In this document: piece after piece, positions 10,953 to 20,040 of the stretch
How the letters are laid out: each line of letters opens with the position of its first letter
Position numbering within the stretch: position 1 is the first letter of the stretch
From: Paraspadella gotoi
Taxonomy: Eukaryota > Chaetognatha
Reading direction: 5' to 3'
Assembly (NCBI GenBank): GCA_051294375.1
Contig: CM119271.1
Span: 11,110,341 to 11,174,340 of the forward strand
DNA: 64,000 nucleotides
Position numbers and translations under genes: made by a program
The notes under the pieces: generated by a model
Told to the model about the DNA's origin: nothing
The model's database searches: none
Seen by the model: the letters and a program-made list of their open reading frames with translations, nothing else

Positions 10953-11198
10953 TGTGAAGGAAGACGATGCCGCGAGCAGTTTACCGTCCGTTTGCACACA
11001 AGGTCCCGAACTTCGGATCGGCTTGTTAGTCCCGAGACACTACAGGTGATTAGACGCCCCGTTCCGCTTTTTTACTTGTTGTGAATCACAGGGCCGAACC
11101 CGATTTCCTTTGGGTTGGGAGAGCTCGTGCTACCTCCGGCCGCCATTAGGTGCTTGCTGAATCTCGGACGAGTAGTGGGGTATGAATACTACCACACA
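10953..11198 (-). mobile_element. LTR-like unit 3
   Basis: Third copy, GCCGCGAGC at 10969. It ends on the plus strand at CTACCACACA, directly followed by unique flank AAGACTTAATTTCGG instead of another internal segment. Truncated remnants of this end occur at 18684-18718, and noisy full copies occur in copy C (about 28.6 kb and 29.49 kb). Confidence 0.6.
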
Positions 11199-11900
11199 AA
11201 GACTTAATTTCGGAATGTAGTGCGAGGCTAAAAAAGTATATTGTATCATGATGTCACGTCTTGTCATTTCATTATATCATGTCATGTCTCATGTCGACGG
11301 ACAATACACGTGAATTAAAACATCACTGCGGCGCAACACATTTGAATTTACCGTTTGCTTTGTTTTTTTTTAAATGACGTGTTGCATGTAGATTAATAAA
11401 CAGCCCTTATCTATGACAGGTTTTTTAACTCGAAGACCTTCATTCACGAACGAAACTTGAGCGCCGTTTTCATGGGCCGGAATGGCGCTGCTTGAGGCAT
11501 GTGTTTTCCGTCTTCGAGAGAGTGGACACCGTTCGAGACGGTCTAAGTGGGGCGCGGGGAGATACGTTGCGTGCCCCACTGGCCCAGGCCTCGATGAGAG
11601 AGAGAAAAGTCTGAACATAAGTTTTAAATTGTTTTCCACATTCATTTACATTATTCTGCGATATTTTTTTTTATACTTTTTATTTATTTTAAATTTTTGG
11701 AGCTTCAAATCTAATAGATTGTTAATAAATAAATAAATAATAACAATAATTATAAATAAAGAAGGTTATTTTAAATACCATAGCCTAATTAAAAGTAACT
11801 ATACCTGCTTCATGATGGCGGTGATACTTGTTTCTTTTCGAGGCGCCGTCCCCTAAAAAAAGGGCAAGGGCCCTTGCATTTTTTTTCTCCACTCCCCTGA
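11199..11900 (+). repeat. Unique landmark block of the composite repeat
   Basis: Contains GTCATGTC-rich DNA (11240-11295), TGACGTGTTG, and CCCAGGCCTCGATGAGAGAG (11581-11600). Clear copies: 18719-19330 forward, 20640-21240 reversed, 30540-30960 forward and noisy. No gene. Confidence 0.85.
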
Positions 11901-12369
11901 GAGTGAAAGGAAATAAAAAAGTGAAAGGGTAGGGGCGAGGATTGGGTGGTGGCTGTGGTGGGGGCTGTAGGGTCATGTGAGGCGGTGGGGCGTGGAGGGT
12001 TTAGGTGGAGTTGTCCACTCACGGCGTATTTCCGTCGTTCGTTACAAAACCGACTCTTTTTTTTTGGTTTTTTGAAAAGAGGGAAAAACTCCCAACGTTT
12101 TAGGCCGGGGAAAAAAAAGGCTTGTCGCGCCCATCCGAACAAAAAAAAAAAACAGAGGAAACAAAAAAAAAAATGAGGAAACGGGGAAAAATAAAAGAAA
12201 AAAGGGAGGGGGAGGAAAGGGGGGAAAAGGAAACCAAAGGGGAGAGAGATAGAGAGAGATGAGAGAGAAGGAAAGAGAGGAGCGAGGAGGTAGAGAGAGG
12301 AGATGAGTCTTTCATCGGCGTCGACCTCTGGTGGGAAGAGAAAAGGAGGGGACGCCGAAGACACCCGAC

Positions 12370-12780
12370 GGATTGACAACGAACGACGACGACGAAACTG
12401 CAACAACGACGATGACGGACGACGACGATGACTACAACAGGTGCACGAAACAACCAAAGACAACAAACCAACGACGAATTGACGACCGACCGGCGGATTG
12501 ACTCTACAACACAACAAAAACACACGACGATGACGACTACAACTGCGACGAGGACAACAAAAACAAACAACAGCAACGACGATGACGACGACGACCGACT
12601 ACCAAAGGCGACGCAGGACAAACCAAAGACAACAACAACAACCTTACGCAAGACGACGAACGACGGACGACAACATCAACGACGACTGGAAGACGTTGGT
12701 AAAAAGAAAAAAATCTTTCTCTTCTTCTGCGACGAAAACAAACAAAGCAAAACATTTTTGAAGCTAAAAAAAAAAAAAAA
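12370..12780 (+). repeat. CAACGACGA-type trinucleotide-rich tract
   Basis: Dense mixture of ACG, ACA and GAC triplets on the plus strand (12380-12690), followed by the landmark GAAGACGTTGGTAAAAAG and AAATCTTTCTCTTCTTCTGC. Copies: 19696-19990 (palindromic), 25520-25690, 31740-32130. It creates long Thr/Asn/Asp or Val/Phe/Cys-rich frames that are not genes. Confidence 0.85.
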
Positions 12781-12794
12781 CTTTTCGTCGCGGG

Positions 12795-13130
12795 CAGCAG
12801 AACAAAGAAAAAAACGGGCGGGGGAAAGAGTGAAAGAGAGAGGAGAGGAGGAGAGAAAAGAGAGGAGGGAAAAGAGACGGGAAGAGAGATCAAGAGAGAG
12901 AGAGAAGGAGAGAGGCGAGCGTGACCCAGGAAGAGAGAGAGAGAAGAGGGAAGGGAAAGATATTAGAGATAAGGGGAAAGAGAGAGAATATGGAGAGAAA
13001 GGCCGAGGGAAAAGAGAAAGATAATGAGACCAGAGATGGAGAGAGGAGGTGACGTGGAGAGAGATAGATGCGAAAGGAGAGAGTTAGAGAGAGTTGTGGA
13101 CAGAGAGAGGAGAAACATGAAGAGAGAAGG
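12795..13130 (+). repeat. GA-rich polypurine tract
   Basis: Imperfect (GA)n/(GGAGA)n purine strand with few interruptions. Equivalents are at 32160-32640 (with a 25-N gap at 32305-32329) and 33955-34255. Arg/Glu-rich frames here are repeat products. Confidence 0.85.
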
Positions 13131-13226
13131 CCCCTCCAGGTTAAACCCCGCCGGTTCTCGAGGCGAAAGATTGTCGCTTTTTCGGCCAATTGGGAACGGA
13201 AACAAGCTTGCTCGTTTGGAACGGAA

Positions 13227-13307
13227 GTGGTGACCGGCAAGTGCGTGACCGGAAAGTGGTGACCGGATAAGTGGTGACCGCGAAGTGGTGACCGGAAGTG
13301 GTGACCG
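13227..13307 (+). repeat. 13-bp minisatellite GTGGTGACCGGAA, copy A
   Basis: About six slightly indel-scarred units. The cleanest copy is at 34339-34413; a badly scarred one is at 32724-32799. The block always precedes the 27-bp CAACAGG array by one or two bases. Confidence 0.9.
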
Positions 13308-13308
13308 T

Positions 13309-13553
13309 CAACAGGCAGCACTCTCGGCCCCATATCAACAGGCGGCACTTTTACTTTCCGAATCAAAACAGGCGTCACTTCATAGCGGGAAGAAATTAGA
13401 ACGGGCGGCAACCACTCCCCGTGATCAACAGGCCGAACTCCTATTCCCCGTTTCAACAGGCGGCACCTCACGTTCTCAGGAATGAACAGGGCGAGGACAC
13501 CCTTTCTTGGATCAGCAGGGCGGCAAATCCACGTCCCCGGAAATTCAACAAGG
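13309..13553 (+). repeat. 27-bp CAACAGGCGGCAC array, copy A
   Basis: Units begin with CAACAGGC or close variants at 13309, 13336, about 13365, about 13400, 13426, 13454, 13484, 13513 and 13546. Each has a conserved core of about 13 nt and a different 13-15 nt remainder. See the cleaner copy at 34415-34644. Confidence 0.85.
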
Positions 13554-13869
13554 CCTTCTAATTCCGCATCCGATATTTCGCTCGCTTCTGGAGGGAAAAA
13601 AAAATCTCCGTTTGTTTGTTGTCGTCGTCGTCAGAGTCGTCATCGTCCCCCCGTCTCGACTTCCGCAACGATATTTTAGACCAAAGGATTTTACACCAAG
13701 CGACATCCGGCAAAATTTTCTCAAAAGAAAAAAAAAATAAATAGATGAAATTTTTTAGAGAAAATTCAGATGGGAAAAAAATGCCAACGGAATTAATTTA
13801 TTAATGTTTTATAGTTTTTTAATTGAGCCTTTTGAAAAACTATATATATCTGCGGAATTGACGTTAAAA

Positions 13870-14200
13870 TGTGCCCACAGTATTATCTTGCCTTTCCTTG
13901 ACATAACCTAATCTGTCCTTTGTCCTGGCCTTAGATTTGCTTTTTTAAAATTCTACCCCCGACCTCCTTGTCCTTGATTTTACCTTGCATTAGCCTTTTG
14001 TTCCCATGCCTTGCCATTGCCTTGCCCTTAACTCTCCTGCCATACTTTACTTGAACGGCCTTAAAACCTCCCAGGAACACGTTTCACGTCGGGCTTAGAA
14101 GCGGTTAAAAAAAGTAGCGGAATAGACATCTGAGAGCCCTACTTTATAGCCTTATTACACAGCCTTGCCTCGCCTTGCCTTCCGCACTGAATTGTATCAA
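13870..14200 (+). repeat. CCTTG/TTGCC-rich block
   Basis: Loosely repeated CCTTG, CTTGCC and CATGCC motifs over about 300 bp. Copies at 33370-33780 (noisy) and 34935-35220. Irregular spacing, no ORF of note. Confidence 0.7.
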
Positions 14201-14339
14201 TCGCTATAAGAAATTCTCTCTTGAAACCCGAGAGGGGGTTTTTCTCTACAAAGCCGAAGGAATTTTTCGTTAGGCCGGAGCCGAGGCCGTCGAGCTTGGG
14301 CTCGCCAGAATTTCGAGGACTGGAATGGAAATTTTAATA

Positions 14340-14374
14340 GAAGAGAGGAGAGAGAGGAAGAGAGAGAGAGAGAA

Positions 14375-14436
<62 letters not shown>

Positions 14437-14553
14437 AATTCTTCAACAATTTAAAAATTGCGTTTGCAATCCGCAAGAGTGTGAAGCAGAGAGAGAGAGA
14501 GGTGGAGAAAGAAGAAAGAGAAGAGGAGGAGAAGAGAGCACGTGGATGGAGAG

Positions 14554-14590
<37 letters not shown>

Positions 14591-14890
14591 TCTAGCCGCC
14601 TCAAATCTGGGTTCAGCGCGCGAAAATTCCTCTCGAGGTTTTTTGAGGCCGCAGGAGGAAAGAAAAAGGGAGGAAAGTAGGAAAGGAAAGGAAAAGGGGA
14701 GGAAAAGGGAAAGAAAAGGGGAGGGAAAGGAAAGGAAAGGGAAGGAAGGAAGGAAAAGGGGAGGGAAAGGAAGGAAAGGAAAGGAAAGGAAAAAAAAAGG
14801 GGGGGGAGGAAAGGAAAGGAAAGGGTCAGGAGAAGGGAAAGGAAAGAAAGGGGAAGACGGAAAGGAAAGGAAAAGGGAGGAAAGCCCCGG
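14340..14890 (+). repeat. GA tracts followed by GGAAA tract
   Basis: (GA)n at 14345-14440, unique insert AATTCTTCAACAATTTAAAA, second GA tract to 14590, unique CTCTCGAGGTTTTTTGAGGCC, then (GGAAA/GGGGA)n at 14650-14885. In copy C the corresponding segment is inverted (35378-35837). Confidence 0.9.
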
Positions 14891-15419
14891 CGCCGCAACG
14901 AGAATTATGAGACAAGTATTTGCGCCTGAGTTCCACCATCTGATTAGGTAATTGATTTAACGAAACCTTGAAACTTTCAATTAATATCGGAACCGAAGAG
15001 GAAATTATTACCCGTTAAATTTTCTTTTTTTTTAAACGGAAATATACCAAACTATAATGTGATTGGTTGACTTAAACCAAACTAGACGTTGTTCAATTAT
15101 ACAAACTGCGTTTAAAAAAATTTTTTAAAAGGCGATTTTAAAACGAATATTTTGTTTAAAATTTTAAATCTTTGGGATTTAAGTTTTTAATACTTAAGTT
15201 TTACCACTTTAAAGTATTTTATGACTCTTATAATGGTTATTTTTCCAAATACTATTATCCTATATAGTATTATAGAAAATTACATATCGTTAACCTATGC
15301 GATCTTGAGTGGGAGTAAGTGAGTGGTGCCCGAGTTCACGTATTACCAATTTTCTTTAAAATTGACATTGCCAAAAAATCAGTCGTCTGTCAACATTCCC
15401 TCCACTCTCCCAGAGGAAG

Positions 15420-15555
15420 GCTCTTTGAAAAGGGGCGGCGCAAGCGAAGGGGCGCGACACTAGCGTGACGACGGCGTAACAAGCGGACCGTCTCGCGCGC
15501 GGCGGGCGCCGGTTCTGCGCGTCACGCGTTCGAGACGAGCGAAGCGACCGGAAAA
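15420..15555. promoter_or_regulatory. CpG-rich island inside the composite repeat
   Basis: About 130 bp with many CpG, for example CTCGCGCGCGGCGGGCGCCGG, between strongly AT-rich DNA (14.9-15.4 kb) and a CT tract. It recurs at 36437-36537 before a gap. Undermethylated CpG islands can mark promoters, but no TATA, Inr or downstream gene is evident; regulatory role is a guess. Confidence 0.3.
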
Positions 15556-15574
15556 ATGTTGACCTTTTTCTCTC

Positions 15575-15578
15575 GCTC

Positions 15579-15609
<31 letters not shown>

Positions 15610-15660
15610 TCCTCTCTTCTCTCTTCTCTTCTCTCTCTTTCTCTCTCTCTCTCCTTCCTC
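15575..15660. repeat. (CT)n tract
   Basis: Imperfect CT microsatellite. The matching place in copy C is a 210-N gap (36538-36747). Confidence 0.9.
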
Positions 15661-16532
15661 GTCGACGCGATGAGGCGCTACTGGTTTTGTTTTTGGATTT
15701 TTCGTTTTTTTTTTTTTGGTGACAAAAGTTGACTTTTTGTTTTTATTTTTCTGGTTTTGTTGTCGAGAAAAAAAAGGGGAAAAATAAAGACGACTGTCGC
15801 GCCTCTGTGCTTAGGGATTTGTAGATTTATTTTCGAGAAACAAAAGGCAATCTCGCGCCTCAAAGATTTACAATTACATAACAAAAGAGGAAGAAAGATT
15901 TTTAGACTGAACCAAAATGAGATGAAAACGATTAGTAGAATCAGAAGAGCTAATGGAATCGAATTGGTTTTATTGTAGCGACAATTGTGGCATTCATTTT
16001 TATGGGGAGATACCTCAAGAATAAACCCGTAAACAAAACAATTACTAAAAAAAATCAGGTGATTTTTTTTTTGGATAGAGGGACCAAACAAAATTTCCTT
16101 TTCCCAAATAATAGTATTACTCAGAATCCCCGCTTAAATTTGTGAAAAACAATAGATTAAAAGTCAGTAATGATGTTTAACCTAATTATTATTGTTAAAA
16201 TTTAAGTTGAGATTAAGTAGTGATTAAGTAGTGATAATGGAACACAAATGTTGGAGGTCTGGAGAAGAGAGCCAAACCCTTTTCCCGTCTTTATTCTTAT
16301 AATTTTATATTTTTATTTGATTACCTGAAGCCGCCGCTATTAGTAGTCGCTTAAATTTTGGAAATTTACTGTCTTAAAACCAAATGAGCAACCAAACTAT
16401 AGGCGAGTTATGAGCTTTTTTTTTTAACGTTAAGTGGGACAGACCGACGGACCGACCGACGGACAGAACCGACGGACAGGTCGGACCCGACCGACGACCG
16501 TCAAATACCGAAAAGTGTCTCATAGAGTTGCT

Positions 16533-16549
16533 CCGCGAGTTACTCGCGG
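16533..16549. other. Perfect GC-rich hairpin CCGCGAG-TTA-CTCGCGG
   Basis: A 7-bp perfect inverted repeat with a 3-nt loop. No T-run follows, so a terminator reading is not supported. The equivalent region of copy C is in a gap, so conservation cannot be judged. Confidence 0.7.
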
Positions 16550-16831
16550 CGCTATTTATAACCCTACCAAAACAAAACCAAAAAATTTGTGATTTTCGTC
16601 CGATCGTTTTCGATTTTTCGAGGCGACGACCCTCGTTTCGGTTCCCTTTCGTTTCTCCTTTGGGGATTGGGACTCCTGATCCCCTGAGGGAAAAGGGGGG
16701 GGGGAAAGTAGGTTTGGGGTGGAGGTTGGGCGAGATCTGGAAGGGGGGAGGGGAGGGGGTCGGTCCCTCCTTTAGATTTTTTCTCGCTTTCGTCGATTTT
16801 CTTTCGCGGCTTATTGAAATTTCCGCCCCCT

Positions 16832-16832
<1 letters not shown>

Positions 16833-16889
<57 letters not shown>

Positions 16890-16893
16890 TCTC

Positions 16894-16927
<34 letters not shown>

Positions 16928-17585
16928 ACTCTTTCCTTCTTTCTGCTCCTCGAGTTTACAAAACTTCCTTCCAGTCCATTTTTTTTTCTTCTCTTCTTTT
17001 TTTAATTTATTCCTTTCTTTTCCTTCGTTTATTACTTTTTTTATTTCTATTCGATTCTATTCTATTCTATTCTATTTCTATTCTATTCTTCTATTCTATT
17101 CTATTCTATTCTATCTTTCTTATTTCTTTTCTATTCTATTTTATTCTATTTTTTCTTTTCTTTTCTCTTTCTTTCTTTCTTTCTTTTCTTTCTTTTTTTC
17201 TTCTTTTTTCTTTCTTTTCTTTTCTTCTTTCTTTTTCTTTTCTTTTCTTTTCTTTTTCTTTTCTTTTCTTTTCTTTTCTTTCCTTTCTTTGGTTTATTTT
17301 TTATTTCTTTTCTTTACTTTTTTCCTTACTTCCTTTTTTGAATTTTTTTTATTATTATTTATTAATTCTTCATCCATCCGTCCGTCCGTCCAATCCGTCC
17401 CACCAAAATCTTTTTCCTCTTTTTTTATGAGGGAAGTTCTAGGCGTATTACCGGCGGGACAAAGCTGCCTATTTATCCCGCGCATTGCTTGGTATTGATT
17501 AACCCGGGTCGCAATTTTGTCTTTTCGGAATTGATGTAAAGAGGGGCGTTGCTCTATACTAAATGGGATCGTTTAGGCCGAAATT

Positions 17586-17680
<95 letters not shown>

Positions 17681-18443
17681 CCATGTTAACGCATTTCAAT
17701 GTTAGCGAGATAAAAAGAAAATATTTTAGACCGCCGAGGGTCAAGACAGGAAAGACGGAAAAAACGTATCACAAAAATTTGCGTCACGGATAAAAGAAGG
17801 AGAACCAAAATTATTTTTTATAAGTCGTCTTTGTATCGAATCGACTTTCTTTCTTTTCTTTTCTTTTCTTTTCTTTTTCTTTTCTTTTCTTTCTTTTTCT
17901 TTTCTTTTCTTTTTCTTTTCTTTTCTTTTCTTTTCTTTTCCTTTTTTTTCTTTTCTTTCTTTTCTTTCCCTTTGATTCTTTCTCTTATTCTCCTTCCTTT
18001 TGTCTTGTCTTGTCTTGTCTTGTCTTGTCTTGTCTTCTCATCTCTTCTCTTTCTCTCCTCTTTTCTTTTCTTTCTCTTCTTTTTCCTTGTTTTCTTTCTC
18101 TATTCTCCTCCTTTGTCTTGTCTGTTCTTGTCTCTATCTCTATTCTCTTCTCTCCTCTTCTTTTTTCTCCTTTTCCCTTTGTTTTCTTTCTCTTTTCTTC
18201 TACTTTGTTTCGTCTTGTTTGTCTTTCTCATCTTTCTCTTTCTCTCCTCTTCTTTTCTCTTTCTCTTTTTCTTCATCCTTCAGTCTTCTCGTTTTCTCTC
18301 TCGCCGTACTTTATTTTATTTCTTTATACCCCTATTACTGTCTCTCTTCCCTATCTTCTTCTCTCTCTCTTTCCCCTCCCCTCAGGTCAATTTCGGGACT
18401 CCTCGATGAGATGAACCTGGGTCATTTATCCTGGCGCCTCTCT

Positions 18444-18510
<67 letters not shown>

Positions 18511-18540
18511 TGTTCTCTCTCTCTCTCCCTTTCGGCCTTT
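16833..18540 (+). repeat. Polypyrimidine megatract, copy A
   Basis: Successive (CT)n at 16833-16930, irregular (ATTCT)n at 17046-17150, (TTTTC)n at 17150-17290, unique DNA at 17290-17570, (CT)n 17589-17675, (TTTTC)n 17845-17970, (GTCTT)n 18004-18035, and (CT)n to 18507. More than 90 percent of bases in the tracts are pyrimidine on the plus strand. Long Ser/Leu/Phe frames are artefacts of this. Confidence 0.95.
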
Positions 18541-18683
18541 CGGGTCCATGGTTGTGTGGTTCAGTGTCTCTGGTGTCTATGAGAATCCTCCTCCTCCTCC
18601 TCCTTCCTCCTCTCTACCTCCTTCTCCTCCCCCCCCTTCTCTTTCGAAGCGGCTTAGCGCAGAAGACGATCTCTCTCTTTTTT

Positions 18684-19625
18684 CGGACGAGTAGTGGGGT
18701 ATGAAATACTACCACTACAAAGACTTAATTCGGATGTAGTGCGAGGGCTAAAAAAGTTATTGTATCCATGTCATGTCACGTCTTGTCATTTCATTTTATA
18801 TCATGTCATGTCATGTCACGGACAATACACGTGATAAAACATCACTGCGGCGCAACACATTTGAATTACCGTTCTTGTTTTTTTTTTAAATGACGTGTTG
18901 TGTAGAATGGACAGTTTTTTACTCGAAGACCTCATTCACGAAACTGAGCGCGTTCATGGGCCGGAATGGGCTTGAGAGTGTTCGTCGAGAGAGTGGACAC
19001 CGTTCGAGACGGTCTAAGTGGGCGCGGGAGAGACGTTGCGTGCCCCACTGGCCCAGGCCTCGATGAGAGAGAAAGTCTTGACATAAGTTTTAAATTGTTT
19101 CCACATTCATTTTACATTTATTCTGCGATATTTTTTTTTATATTTGATTTATTTTAAATTTTGGAGGCTTCAATCTAATAGATGTTATAAATAAATAAAT
19201 AATAACAATAAATTATAAATAAAGTTATTTTAAATACCATACCTAATTAAAAGTAACTTACCTGCTCATGATGGGGTGATACTTGTCTTTCGAGGGCCGT
19301 CCTAAAAAAAGGGAAGGGCCCTGCCATTTTTCNNNNNNNNNNNNNNNNNNNNNNNNNNNNNNNNNNNNNNNNNNNNNNNNNNNNNNNNNNNNNNNNNNNN
19401 NNNNNNNNNNNNNNNNNNNNNNNNNNNNNNNNNNNNNNNNNNNNNNNNNNNNNNNNNNNNNNNNNNNNNNNNNNNNNNNNNNNNNNNNNNNNNNNNNNNN
19501 NNNNNNNNNNNNNNNNNNNNNNNNNNNNNNNNNNNNNNNNNNNNNNNNNNNNNNNNNNNNNNNNNNNNNNNNNNNNNNNNNNNNNNNNNNNNNNNNNNNN
19601 NNNNNNNNNNNNNNNNNNNNNNNNN

Positions 19626-19662
<37 letters not shown>

Positions 19663-19850
19663 TCTTTTCAATCGGCGTCGACTCTGGGAAGAGAAAAGGA
19701 GGGACGCCGAAGACGACGACGATGACAACGACGACGACGACGACTGCAACAACGACGATGACGACGACGACGCATCGTCGTTGCTGTTGTTGTTTTTGTT
19801 GTCACTCGTCGCAGTTGTAGTCGTGCATCGTCGTTGTTGTTGGTTGTCTG
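18684..19850 (+). repeat. Composite repeat, partial forward copy B
   Basis: Begins within the end of the LTR-like unit (CGGACGAGTAGTGGGG at 18685), then follows the 11.17-12.4 kb sequence closely with fewer bases (copy A often has extra single bases). A 293-N gap (19333-19625) replaces the GA-rich part. Confidence 0.85.
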
Positions 19851-20040
19851 TAGTCATCGCCGTCGTCGTCATCCGTCGTTGTTGTTGTCTTTGTTGTTGC
19901 TCGTCACGCGTTGAGTCATCGTCGCCGTCGTCATCGGTCGTTGTTGCAGTCGTCGTCGTCGTCGTTGTCATCGTCGTCGTCTTCGGCGTCCCTTCTTTTC
20001 TCTCGCGAGAGTCGACTGCCGATTGAAAAGAGGCTCTCTG
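19660..20040. repeat. Palindrome in the CAACGACGA tract
   Basis: 19708-19772 is nearly the exact reverse complement of 19922-19988 (sum of mirrored positions about 39696). The outer flanks TTTTCAATCGGCGTCGACTC and GAGTCGACTGCCGATTGAAAA also mirror. It marks the point where copy B turns into the reversed copy. Confidence 0.9.

Larger units (their letters stand above)
7001..18660 (+). repeat. Composite long repeat, copy A (reference copy)
   Basis: The longest readable copy of a large segment that recurs in whole or part at 18684-19850 (forward, equivalent to 11.17-12.4 kb), 19850-25494 (reversed) and 25520-39417 (forward, in two overlapping passes). It is a chain of simple and mini-satellites separated by short unique pieces, annotated separately. 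Copies align through their unique landmarks but differ by many 1-base indels. It could be a true segmental duplication or a multiply mis-joined locus; the order of landmarks is clear from the sequence. Confidence 0.8.

Noticed and set aside
12890-13471. Minus-strand ORF of 193 codons with repeated GHH/PVTTS residues, and its homologue at 33801-34481
   Set aside because: It is the 13-bp minisatellite plus GA tract read in one of several open frames; indels between copies change the frame.
16533-16549. Rho-independent terminator
   Set aside because: Hairpin is good but no T-run follows and the DNA is not bacterial.
16528-18704. Long plus-strand ORFs rich in Ser, Leu and Phe (up to 300 codons)
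   Set aside because: They are translations of (CT)n, (ATTCT)n and (TTTTC)n tracts; all frames are open because stop codons are rare in pyrimidine tracts.
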